Assembly (NCBI GenBank): GCA_015488935.1
Contig: WFMU01000520.1
Span: 1-6,105 of the forward strand
Length of the DNA: 6,105 nucleotides
Source of the DNA: Flavobacteriaceae bacterium
GTDB taxonomy: Bacteria; Bacteroidota; Bacteroidia; Flavobacteriales; Flavobacteriaceae
Direction: 5' to 3'
Each line of letters starts with the position of its first letter. The first letter of the stretch is position 1. Positions 1-6,105 of the stretch are shown piece after piece. Position numbers and translations under genes: made by a program. The notes beneath the pieces are model-generated. The model saw nothing but the letters and a program-made list of their open reading frames with translations, had not been told where the DNA came from and made no database searches.

Positions 1-1827
1 AAAGATAAAAGATTGGATTTTTATCATATTGTTCTCCAGCGATTTATTGAGCGAATTAAGCAAACAAAAGCATTTTATAAAGAGCAATTAAGCAAACCTT
101 TTAACTTTAATATTAAAGAAGAATTATCTGTAAATTACGATAGTATTACTTATGCAAAAGATGAAAAATCGTTAAAAGAAAATTGGAGAAAACAATTAAA
201 ACTAAACACATTAAATAGATTATACGATAAAGTAGAAAGCGAAAATGCAAAGAAAAAAGATAGTGCAGATTATACCGTAAAAAAATTCGAAACATTAGAA
301 AAAGAAGCGAGAGAAGAGGTTGTAAAATCGATGAAAGATTATTATATACGTATGGAAGAGATGAACGATGAAGATTGGTTTTCTTTTTATATGAATACCA
401 TTACTTTGGCTTTTGATCCACATACAACGTATTTTTCGCCAAAAAACAAAAAGAAGTTTGACATTAATATGTCTGGAAAACTAGAAGGTATCGGAGCACG
501 ATTGCAAAAGAAAGGCGATTATACAAAAATTGTAGAACTTATTTCTGGAGGTCCTGCATGGAAAGCTGGAGAATTGGAAGTAGGTGATATTATTTTAAAA
601 GTAGCACAAGGTGATAAAGAACCTGTAGATATTGTTGGAATGCGTTTAGATGATGCAATTGAACATATTAAAGGTAAAAAAGGCTCTGAAGTAAGACTTA
701 CTTTAAAGAAAATAGATGGTAGTACAGAAGTGATTTCAATCATACGAGATGTGGTAGAATTAGAAGAAACTTTTGCCAAATCTACTACGGTAAAATATGA
801 TAATAAAACCTATGGATTAATTAACTTGCCTGGTTTTTATATCGATTTTAAGAAAAGAAATGCACGAAACTCTGCAACAGATATGGAGCACGAAATTGAA
901 GAACTCAAAAAAGAAAATATCGAAGGTTTATTAATAGATTTAAGAAATAATGGTGGCGGCTCTCTCCGAACTGCTATCGAAATTGCAGGAATGTTTATTA
1001 AAGAAGGACCTGTGGTACAAGTAAAATATAAAGGAGAAAAACCAAGAATAGATAAAGACACGGATAAAAAAATTCAATGGAATGGTCCTTTGGTTATTTT
1101 GGTAAATGAACTATCTGCTTCGGCATCCGAAATTTTTGCAGCTGCAATGCAAGATTATAATAGAGCAGTAATTATTGGAAGTAAACAAACTTTTGGAAAA
1201 GGAACCGTACAAAATGTTTTAGATTTAGATAGATATTATCGCTATTCTTCGAGTTTGGGAGCTTTAAAAATGACAGTACAAAAATTTTATAGAATTAATG
1301 GAGGTTCTACACAATTAAAAGGTGTGGTATCCGATATTGCAGTTCCAGATAAATATACCTATATGAAATTTGGAGAACGCGATGAAGAAAATCCTTTAAA
1401 ATGGGATAAAATTGAACCAGCAAATTACAATGCCTTACATTTTTATACTAATTTTGATGAAGTAGTTATGAAGGCTAGATTGCGTGTAAATGAAAATAAA
1501 CAGTTTCAACTTATTAATGAAAATGCAAAATGGTTGAAAAAAGGTCAAGATGATAAAAAAGTATTCTTGCGATTTGAAGATTATAAAAAGGATATAAAAA
1601 ATCGCGAAAAAGAAAGCAAACTATTTGAACCTTTAGACGATTATAAAAATGAACTTACTTTTAATTCGCCACGTTACGAAATTCCATTAATAGAAAAAGA
1701 TACTATTCTGGCAAAAAAGAGAGAAATATGGCATAAAAATTTAAAAAAAGATATTTATATCGAAGAAGCACTACATGTAGTATCTGAATTAAAAGTAAAT
1801 AAATCTCAACTTGCAATAAAAGGATAA
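1..1827 (+). CDS. prc: Tail-specific / C-terminal processing protease (S41 family), 5'-truncated
   Basis: This is a serine protease that degrades or trims periplasmic and envelope proteins from their C-termini. The frame is open from base 1 (608 codons plus stop). The TTG at 13 is an internal Leu codon and not a start, because codons 1-4 already read as family sequence. Counting codons from base 1, I see the end of the Tsp N-terminal domain to about 160 with DPH at 139-141, then a PDZ domain at about 161-248 (starting LEGIGA). The S41 catalytic core includes DLRNNGGG at 313-320, SASASE at 372-377 with the likely nucleophile Ser374, and TFGKGTVQ with the general base Lys400. A Lys-rich C-terminal Tsp domain (DUF3340 type) covers about 460-590. 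All catalytic residues are present, so the protein looks functional. Family members are usually near 700 residues, so roughly 100 residues, including any signal peptide, lie off the window. It ends 78 bases before fabD, which has its own promoter. Confidence 0.95.
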   Translation, partial: KDKRLDFYHIVLQRFIERIKQTKAFYKEQLSKPFNFNIKEELSVNYDSITYAKDEKSLKENWRKQLKLNTLNRLYDKVESENAKKKDSADYTVKKFETLEKEAREEVVKSMKDYYIRMEEMNDEDWFSFYMNTITLAFDPHTTYFSPKNKKKFDINMSGKLEGIGARLQKKGDYTKIVELISGGPAWKAGELEVGDIILKVAQGDKEPVDIVGMRLDDAIEHIKGKKGSEVRLTLKKIDGSTEVISIIRDVVELEETFAKSTTVKYDNKTYGLINLPGFYIDFKKRNARNSATDMEHEIEELKKENIEGLLIDLRNNGGGSLRTAIEIAGMFIKEGPVVQVKYKGEKPRIDKDTDKKIQWNGPLVILVNELSASASEIFAAAMQDYNRAVIIGSKQTFGKGTVQNVLDLDRYYRYSSSLGALKMTVQKFYRINGGSTQLKGVVSDIAVPDKYTYMKFGERDEENPLKWDKIEPANYNALHFYTNFDEVVMKARLRVNENKQFQLINENAKWLKKGQDDKKVFLRFEDYKKDIKNREKESKLFEPLDDYKNELTFNSPRYEIPLIEKDTILAKKREIWHKNLKKDIYIEEALHVVSELKVNKSQLAIKG

Positions 1828-1828
1828 T

Positions 1829-1855
1829 ACTATTGTTGTTTTGTTTTGCGATAGT
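1829..1855 (+). terminator. Possible weak terminator hairpin after prc
   Basis: ACTATTG (1829-1835) can pair with CGATAGT (1849-1855), with one G-T wobble and a 13-base T/G-rich loop. A T-rich but interrupted tract follows, up to about 1878. The stem is short and AT-rich, and its right arm touches the -33 element of the fabD promoter. Its position directly after the prc stop codon is the main support. Confidence 0.25.
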
Positions 1856-1888
1856 TTGTTATACTTATCTTGTTTTTTAGTACTTTTG
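1856..1888 (+). promoter_or_regulatory. Bacteroidota-type sigma-A promoter for fabD
   Basis: TACTTTTG at 1881-1888 is an exact match to the Bacteroidota -7 consensus TAnnTTTG. A TTG (inside TTTG, 1855-1858) lies 22 bases upstream, within the usual spacing for the -33 element. Transcription would start near 1894-1896, giving an A/T-rich leader of only about 10 bases before the ATG at 1906. That short leader without a Shine-Dalgarno site is normal for this phylum. The consensus is established knowledge; its use here is inferred. Confidence 0.6.
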
Positions 1889-1905
1889 TTGTAAATAATA
1901 AATAC

Positions 1906-2796
1906 ATGAAAGCATACATATTTCCAGGGCAAGGAGCACAATTTACAGGAATGGGTTTAGATATTTATGAAAAATACCCACAAGCACAACAGCTTTTTGA
2001 ACAAGCAAATAAAATTTTAGGTTTTTCGATAACCGATATTATGTTCGAAGGAACAGCAGAACAACTAAAAGAAACTAAAGTAACACAACCTGCAATTTTT
2101 TTACACGCTGTAATTATGGCAAAAATTTTAGGAGATAGATTTCAACCTAAAATGGTTGCAGGACATTCTTTAGGAGAATTTTCTGCTTTGGTTGCTAACG
2201 GTGTTTTATCTTTTGAAGATGGATTAAAATTGGTTTCTCAAAGAGCATTAGCCATGCAAAAAGCATGTGAAATGCAAGAATCTACCATGGCAGCAGTTTT
2301 AGGATTAGAAGATAAAATAGTAGAAAATACTTGTAAAGAAATTGATGGTATTGTAGTTGCAGCAAATTATAATTGTCCAGGGCAATTGGTAATTTCTGGT
2401 GAAGTAGATGCGATAAATAAAGCCTGTGAAGCTCTAACAGAAAAAGGAGCTTTAAGAGCAATTGTATTGCCTGTTGGAGGAGCATTTCATTCGCCTTTAA
2501 TGGAACCTGCAAGAGAAGAATTAGCAACTGCAATTGAGAATACAAAATTTAACGAGCCAACCTGTCCGATATATCAAAATGTGACAGCAAATGCAGTAAA
2601 TACTGCTAGTGAAATTAAGAAAAATCTAGTTGCACAATTAACGGCACCTGTAAAATGGACACAAACAATCCAAAATATGATAAAAGATGGTGCAACTGAA
2701 TTTACCGAAGTTGGTCCAGGAAAAATATTACGTGGATTAATGCGTAAGATTGATAGAAGTGTTACTGCAAATAGTGCCGTTTTAGAAGAGAAATAG
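1906..2796 (+). CDS. fabD: Malonyl-CoA:acyl carrier protein transacylase (FabD)
   Basis: FabD transfers the malonyl group from coenzyme A to acyl carrier protein, which supplies the extender unit for type II fatty acid synthesis in the cytosol. I start it at the ATG at 1906 (296 residues): the family N-terminus (MKAYIFPGQGAQ) begins exactly there. A longer reading from the TTG at 1870 would add 12 unrelated residues and run through the promoter. Diagnostic residues are all present: GQGAQ at 8-12, GHSLGEF at 86-92 with nucleophile Ser88, Arg113 in the SQRA motif that binds the malonyl carboxylate, His195 in GAFHSPLM, Gln244 in QLTAPVKW, and EVGPGK near the C-terminus. The length is close to that of other FabD proteins (about 300-310). 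It appears to be the first gene of a short unit with the hydratase 52 bases downstream. Other fab genes (fabH, acpP, fabG), sometimes adjacent elsewhere, are absent here. Confidence 0.97.
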   Translation: MKAYIFPGQGAQFTGMGLDIYEKYPQAQQLFEQANKILGFSITDIMFEGTAEQLKETKVTQPAIFLHAVIMAKILGDRFQPKMVAGHSLGEFSALVANGVLSFEDGLKLVSQRALAMQKACEMQESTMAAVLGLEDKIVENTCKEIDGIVVAANYNCPGQLVISGEVDAINKACEALTEKGALRAIVLPVGGAFHSPLMEPAREELATAIENTKFNEPTCPIYQNVTANAVNTASEIKKNLVAQLTAPVKWTQTIQNMIKDGATEFTEVGPGKILRGLMRKIDRSVTANSAVLEEK

Positions 2797-2848
2797 TGCG
2801 TAAAGAACAGGTTTTAAAAATAAAATTACCATTATATTATAGATTTAT

Positions 2849-3604
2849 ATGAGTATAGGACAAATTCAAACTAGCATAAGAAATAATATTGCAACCATTA
2901 CTTTTTCGCATCCAGCGAGTAATTCTTTTCCAAGTTCTTTATTAGATAGATTGGTTGAGAATATTAATCGTTTGAGTGAAGATGATACTGTACATGTATT
3001 AATTTTACAGAGTGATGGCGATAGGGCATTTTGTGCAGGAGCATCGTTTGATGAACTGATGGCAATTCAAACCTTAACAGATGGTAAACGTTTTTTTGCT
3101 GGATTTGCTAATCTAATTAATGCCATGCGATTGTGTAAAAAATTAATCATTGGTAGAGTACAAGGTAAAGCTGTTGGAGGAGGTGTTGGCATTATTTCGG
3201 CTTGTGATTATGTTTTTGCATTAGAAAAGGCATCCATAAAATTATCGGAATTGAGTATTGGAATTGGTCCATTTGTTATTGCTCCTGCTGTAGAACGTAA
3301 AATAGGATTAGCTGCTTTTAGTGAATTGACAATTGATGCCGAACATTGGCAAACTGCATATTGGGCAAAAGAAAAAGGATTGTATAATAAAGTGTTTGAT
3401 AATGCAAGAGAAATGGATGAGTTTATTCAGATTTTAGCAGAAAAACTAGCTAGTTATAATGGTAAAGCTTTATTTGAAATGAAAAAAGTCTTTTGGAGAA
3501 ATACAGAAAATTGGAATACATTATTGCAAGAACGAGCAAGAATAAGCGGTGAATTAGTTTTGTCTGATGCTACAAAAAAAGCATTATTGAAATTTAAGAA
3601 ATAA
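2849..3604 (+). CDS. Enoyl-CoA hydratase/isomerase (crotonase) family protein
   Basis: This is a 251-residue crotonase-fold protein, near the usual length of about 255-260, acting on an acyl-CoA thioester in the cytosol. FCAGASFDEL at 61-70 forms the first oxyanion-hole segment. AVGGGVGI at 108-115 forms the second, followed by the typical ACDYVFA. Of the two catalytic glutamates of classical enoyl-CoA hydratase, the first position is Gly114 and the second is retained as Glu134 in LSELSIGIGP. The GGGxG plus LSE pattern resembles the methylglutaconyl-CoA hydratase (LiuC/AUH) branch more than the two-Glu fatty acid beta-oxidation enzymes, but substrate cannot be assigned from this alone. The ATG at 2849 is the natural start: the beta-strand beginning QTSIRNNIATITF follows immediately. 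There is no Shine-Dalgarno site. Gaps of 52 bases after fabD and 40 bases before the small membrane gene suggest co-transcription. Confidence 0.9.
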   Translation: MSIGQIQTSIRNNIATITFSHPASNSFPSSLLDRLVENINRLSEDDTVHVLILQSDGDRAFCAGASFDELMAIQTLTDGKRFFAGFANLINAMRLCKKLIIGRVQGKAVGGGVGIISACDYVFALEKASIKLSELSIGIGPFVIAPAVERKIGLAAFSELTIDAEHWQTAYWAKEKGLYNKVFDNAREMDEFIQILAEKLASYNGKALFEMKKVFWRNTENWNTLLQERARISGELVLSDATKKALLKFKK

Positions 3605-3644
3605 TCTAAAATACCAACCACCTACAATTTTAAAACAAAAATTT

Positions 3645-3824
3645 ATGCAAAATTTCATCCTTCCATTTTTACAAATAGATGTTAATGAAAAATTAAAAAA
3701 TGCACCAAATGGAGACTATCAAGTTGGCGTAATTATTGGTACGTATTTACCAGTAATTTTATTAATAGGAATAGCTTGGTTTATATACTGGAGAGCTAAA
3801 AATCGTAAAGATTTAGACGATTAA
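3645..3824 (+). CDS. Small single-span membrane protein of unknown function (59 aa)
   Basis: I do not recognise this protein. The ATG at 3645 opens a 59-codon frame ending in TAA. The N-terminus (MQNFILPFLQI) is mildly hydrophobic and is followed by a polar stretch (DVNEKLKNAPNGDYQ, 12-26). One clear transmembrane segment covers about 27-49, rich in V, I, L and G and ending FIYW. The tail RAKNRKDLDD is basic then acidic. By the positive-inside rule the C-terminus should be cytoplasmic. The hydrophobic/charged layout is unlikely for a random frame in this AT-rich DNA, and the frame fills the gap between its neighbours neatly on the same strand as the hydratase gene, 40 bases downstream of it. 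The start is preceded by an A/T-rich leader with no Shine-Dalgarno site. It could be a small subunit or anchor of a membrane complex, but nothing here shows which. Confidence 0.75.
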   Translation: MQNFILPFLQIDVNEKLKNAPNGDYQVGVIIGTYLPVILLIGIAWFIYWRAKNRKDLDD

Positions 3825-3905
3825 GTCATAGCATTTAAATTTTGAAAGACCTTACATAAAATAAAAATAAGTTTACTCTTTTTTAGTATGGTAAATTTTA
3901 TACGA
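3825..3905. other. Convergent intergenic gap, no clear terminator
   Basis: These 81 bases separate two genes that converge. The stretch is almost entirely A/T, with a T-run at 3879-3884 (TTTTTT) that could serve as the tail of a weak terminator for the plus-strand unit. I find no strong GC-containing stem before it, so I do not call a terminator. Nothing else recognisable is present. Confidence 0.5.
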
Positions 3906-5930
3906 TTATAGTAAACCTGCACGTTCTAATAAAGCATTTACACTAGGTTCTTTGCCTCTAAAACGTTTGTATAATTCCATTGGTTTTTCGGTACCTCCTT
4001 TACTAAGGATGTTATTTTTAAATTTAGAAGCTGTTTCTTTATCAAAAATACCTTTTTCTTTAAAGTATGCAAAAGCATCTGCATCGAGTACTTCTGCCCA
4101 TTTGTAAGAGTAATATCCAGAAGAATATCCGCCAGAAAATATATGTGAAAATGCTGTACTCATGCAGTTTTCTGCAACATCTGGATATAATTGTGTTGCT
4201 TTAAAAACCACATTTTCAATTTCTTTAACATTGCTGTAATTTTGTGTATCTTTTCCGTGCCATTTCATGTCTAATAAACCAAAACTAAGCTGACGTAATG
4301 TTGCCATTCCTTCCATAAAATTAGCTGCTTTTTTAATTTTATTTACTAACTCTATTGGAATAATTTCTCCAGTTTTATAGTGTTTTGCAAAAAGGTTTAA
4401 TGCATCTTTCTCATAAGCCCAATTCTCTAAGATTTGACTTGGTAATTCTACAAAATCCCAATAAACACTTGTACCAGATAAACTAGGATATGTTGTATCT
4501 GCCAGCATACCGTGTAATGCGTGTCCAAACTCGTGAAATAGCGTAGTAACTTCACCAAAAGTTAATAAGGAAGGTTTGGTTTCTGTTGGTTTTGTAAAAT
4601 TACAAACGATAGAAATATGAGGTCTAGAATTTTTACCATCTTTTTTCCATTGCCCTTTGTATGAAGTCATCCAAGCTCCATTTCGTTTTCCTTCTCGCGG
4701 AAAGAAATCGGCATAAAAAACAGCAATAAAATCGCCATTAGTATTAGTTACTTCAAAGGTTTTTACATCTTTGTGGTAGGTATCAATATCAAATACTTGT
4801 GTAAAGTTTAAATCGTATAATTTATGTGCAATAGATAAAACGCCTTGTAATACATTATCTAAAGAAAAATATGGTTTTAATGCTTCTTGATCTAAATCAA
4901 ATAATTCTTTTTTGAGTTTCTCTACGTAGTAAGAACCATCCCATTTTTGCAAATCCTTAATACTGTCTTTGGCGGCAAAATCACTTAATTGTTGAAATTC
5001 TTTTTGTGCAGCAGGTTTTGCTTTAGAAAGTAAGTCTTGTAAAAAAGTAGTTACTTTATCTGGCGTTTCCGCCATACGTTCTTCTAAAATAAAATGTGCA
5101 TGTGTTTTGTAACCTAGTAAATTTGCGCGTTGCTGTCTTAGTTTAGCAATGTCTAATACATTTTGTTCATTGTTAAATTTATTATCTTGAAATGCTCTTT
5201 TTCCATAAGCTTTAGAGAGTTTTTCTCTTAGACTTCTATTTTCTGCATAGGTTATAAATGGCGCGTAACTAGGATAATCTAAGGTGATTAACCAGCCTTC
5301 TTTATTTTTGCTTTTTGCCAATAATTTTGCAGCTTCTTTTGCACCATCTGGCAAACCTTTTAGTTGATTTTCATCTGTAATTAGCATTTCAAAAGCATTA
5401 CTTTCTGCCAATACATTCTCTCCAAATTGCAATTTTACTTTCGCTAATTTTTTATCTATTTCTCTAAGTGTATTTTTATCCTCTTTATTGAGATTTGCAC
5501 CGTTTCTAGCAAAATTTTTATAGTTTTTATCTAATAGTGTTTTTTGTTCTACAGTTAAATTTAAGGTTTCTTTTTGTTGATAGATACTTTTAATTCGAGT
5601 AAATAATTTTTCATTTAAACGAATGTCATTTCCAAAATCAGATAAAATAGGAGAAATTTCTTGTGCTATTTTTTGGATTTCTTTGTTTGTCTCGGCAGAA
5701 TTTAGGTTAAAAAATATAGAGGAAATCCGTTCTAGTTTGCTGCCAGCGAATTCCATAGCAGTAATGGTGTTTTCAAATGTTGGAATTTCGGCATTGTTAG
5801 CTATGGTATCAATTTCTTGTTTTGCAATTTTAATTGCAGTTTCAAAAGCAGGTTTAAAATGTTTGTTTTCTATTTTAGAAAATGGTGCTGTTTGATGTTT
5901 GGTATTAAAATCTTGTAATAATGGATTCAT
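3906..5930 (-). CDS. dcp: M3-family zinc metallopeptidase, peptidyl-dipeptidase Dcp type
   Basis: This is a 674-residue thimet-oligopeptidase-family enzyme that cuts short peptides, probably removing C-terminal dipeptides, in the cytosol. There is no signal peptide; the N-terminus is MNPLLQDFNTKHQTAPF. The zinc site is complete: HEFGH with His466, catalytic Glu467 and His470, and the third ligand Glu495 in DFVELPSQ, spaced 29 residues from His466 as in the family. The substrate-binding Gly/Tyr loop HIFSGGYSSGYYSY spans 596-609. The segment FDLDQEALKPYF and the ending (ILSKGG, FRGKEPSVNALLERAGL) resemble E. coli Dcp more than oligopeptidase A, so Dcp is the better name, although the two are closely related and specificity is inferred. 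Length is as expected (about 680). The start ATG at 5928-5930 matches the family N-terminus. It is read towards the fabD unit and probably has its own promoter. Confidence 0.95.
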   Translation of the reverse strand: MNPLLQDFNTKHQTAPFSKIENKHFKPAFETAIKIAKQEIDTIANNAEIPTFENTITAMEFAGSKLERISSIFFNLNSAETNKEIQKIAQEISPILSDFGNDIRLNEKLFTRIKSIYQQKETLNLTVEQKTLLDKNYKNFARNGANLNKEDKNTLREIDKKLAKVKLQFGENVLAESNAFEMLITDENQLKGLPDGAKEAAKLLAKSKNKEGWLITLDYPSYAPFITYAENRSLREKLSKAYGKRAFQDNKFNNEQNVLDIAKLRQQRANLLGYKTHAHFILEERMAETPDKVTTFLQDLLSKAKPAAQKEFQQLSDFAAKDSIKDLQKWDGSYYVEKLKKELFDLDQEALKPYFSLDNVLQGVLSIAHKLYDLNFTQVFDIDTYHKDVKTFEVTNTNGDFIAVFYADFFPREGKRNGAWMTSYKGQWKKDGKNSRPHISIVCNFTKPTETKPSLLTFGEVTTLFHEFGHALHGMLADTTYPSLSGTSVYWDFVELPSQILENWAYEKDALNLFAKHYKTGEIIPIELVNKIKKAANFMEGMATLRQLSFGLLDMKWHGKDTQNYSNVKEIENVVFKATQLYPDVAENCMSTAFSHIFSGGYSSGYYSYKWAEVLDADAFAYFKEKGIFDKETASKFKNNILSKGGTEKPMELYKRFRGKEPSVNALLERAGLL

Positions 5931-5962
5931 CTATAAATAATTTAACAGTAAAATTAGTTCTG

Positions 5963-5970
5963 CAAATTTA
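5963..5970 (-). promoter_or_regulatory. Putative Bacteroidota -7 promoter element for the M3 peptidase gene
   Basis: On the minus strand these eight bases read TAAATTTG, an exact TAnnTTTG match. It lies 32 bases before the start codon, placing the transcript start near 5956 and giving an A/T-rich leader of about 25 bases. I do not see a convincing TTG at the -33 position, so the promoter is only half supported. Confidence 0.45.
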
Positions 5971-5992
5971 AAAGAATAAATGAGGCTTAAGG

Positions 5993-6011
5993 AAATCTTT
6001 GGTAAAGATTT
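5993..6011 (-). terminator. Perfect 8-bp hairpin, possible weak terminator
   Basis: AAATCTTT (5993-6000) and AAAGATTT (6004-6011) are perfect reverse complements around a 3-base loop. The hairpin sits directly at the stop codon of the truncated upstream gene and before the peptidase promoter, where a terminator is expected. It has one G-C pair per stem and no proper T-run after it on the minus strand, so efficiency would be low. Confidence 0.35.
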
Positions 6012-6085
6012 TATTGTATAGACAAAATTCGTTTAATTTCATTATCTATGTGGTGAATTACAATATTATCATCTAAGATTAAAGA
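6011..6085 (-). CDS. C-terminal end of an unidentified gene, truncated at the contig edge
   Basis: Reading the minus strand from the last genomic bases, one frame stays open for 24 codons (SLILDDNIVIHHIDNEIKRI then LSIQ) and ends in TAA at 6013-6011. The other two minus-strand frames hit stops at once. The residue mix, alternating hydrophobic and charged, looks protein-like, and a hairpin lies at its end. It would be the gene upstream of the M3 peptidase on the same strand. It is too short to assign a family, and a chance open frame of this length is possible. Confidence 0.4.
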   Translation of the reverse strand, partial: SLILDDNIVIHHIDNEIKRILSIQ

Positions 6086-6086
6086 C

Positions 6087-6105
6087 CTGTCTCTTATACA
6101 CATCT
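6087..6105. other. Nextera/Tn5 mosaic-end adapter left on the contig end (artefact)
   Basis: The final 19 bases are CTGTCTCTTATACACATCT, an exact full-length match to the Tn5 mosaic end used in transposase-based Illumina libraries. The mosaic end is an engineered hybrid of the natural Tn5 outside and inside ends, so an exact copy flush with a contig terminus is an untrimmed adapter and not a genomic insertion. Bases after 6086 should not be treated as organism sequence. Confidence 0.97.

Noticed and set aside
519..1061. Minus-strand open frames inside prc (519-779 and 837-1061)
   Set aside because: They lie wholly within a well-supported gene, have low-complexity composition and show no family motif; they are shadows of the plus-strand coding pattern.
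1870..1905. Upstream TTG start for fabD adding 12 residues
   Set aside because: The extra residues do not resemble the FabD N-terminus and the stretch contains the -7 promoter element; the ATG at 1906 fits the family exactly.
2282..2545. Leu-rich 87-codon minus-strand frame inside fabD
   Set aside because: Its Leu/Gln-rich composition follows from the reverse complement of AT-rich codons in fabD, and it has no independent support.
3871..3916. A 7-bp inverted repeat (GTTTACT at 3871-3877, AGTAAAC at 3910-3916) in the convergent gap
   Set aside because: The arms are short, the loop is 32 bases, and the right arm overlaps the final codons of the peptidase gene; such a match is expected by chance in DNA this AT-rich.
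5623..5895. 90-codon plus-strand frame inside the M3 peptidase gene
   Set aside because: It is antisense to a strongly supported coding region with no motif or promoter of its own.
6087..6105. A genuine Tn5/IS50 transposon end
   Set aside because: Natural IS50 ends differ from the engineered mosaic end seen here, there is no transposase sequence, and the match stops exactly at the contig edge.

Overview
The window looks like a piece of a Bacteroidota chromosome, most likely a flavobacterium. It is strongly AT-rich, and the initiation sites lack obvious Shine-Dalgarno sequences and have A/T-rich leaders instead. Two intergenic regions carry the Bacteroidota-type -7 promoter element (TAnnTTTG). 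The proteins are most similar in type to flavobacterial versions of common housekeeping families. This assignment is inferred from sequence style and not from a search.

Layout, left to right. The plus strand starts inside a tail-specific (C-terminal processing) protease gene, prc, whose 5' end is off the window. A 78-base gap with a good promoter leads into fabD, the malonyl-CoA:ACP transacylase of type II fatty acid synthesis. An enoyl-CoA hydratase/isomerase family gene follows 52 bases later. After another 40 bases comes a small gene for a 59-residue single-span membrane protein, found by reading the frame directly. fabD, the hydratase and the small gene are spaced like one transcription unit. 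An 81-base gap separates them from a convergent minus-strand gene for a zinc M3-family peptidase of the Dcp type (674 residues). Its promoter region carries a second TAnnTTTG element. Upstream of that, also on the minus strand, is what appears to be the last 24 codons of another gene, followed by a small hairpin.

The last 19 bases (6087-6105) are not genomic. They exactly match the Tn5 mosaic end used in Nextera-type library preparation, so this is an untrimmed adapter at a contig end. The real sequence stops at about 6086.

Functionally, the window joins an envelope protease, one step of fatty acid synthesis with a crotonase-fold acyl-CoA enzyme, and a cytosolic peptidase. I see no mobile element, CRISPR array, RNA gene, defence island or other novel system. 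The least explained genuine item is the 59-residue membrane protein. There is no gene-free stretch over 300 bases.
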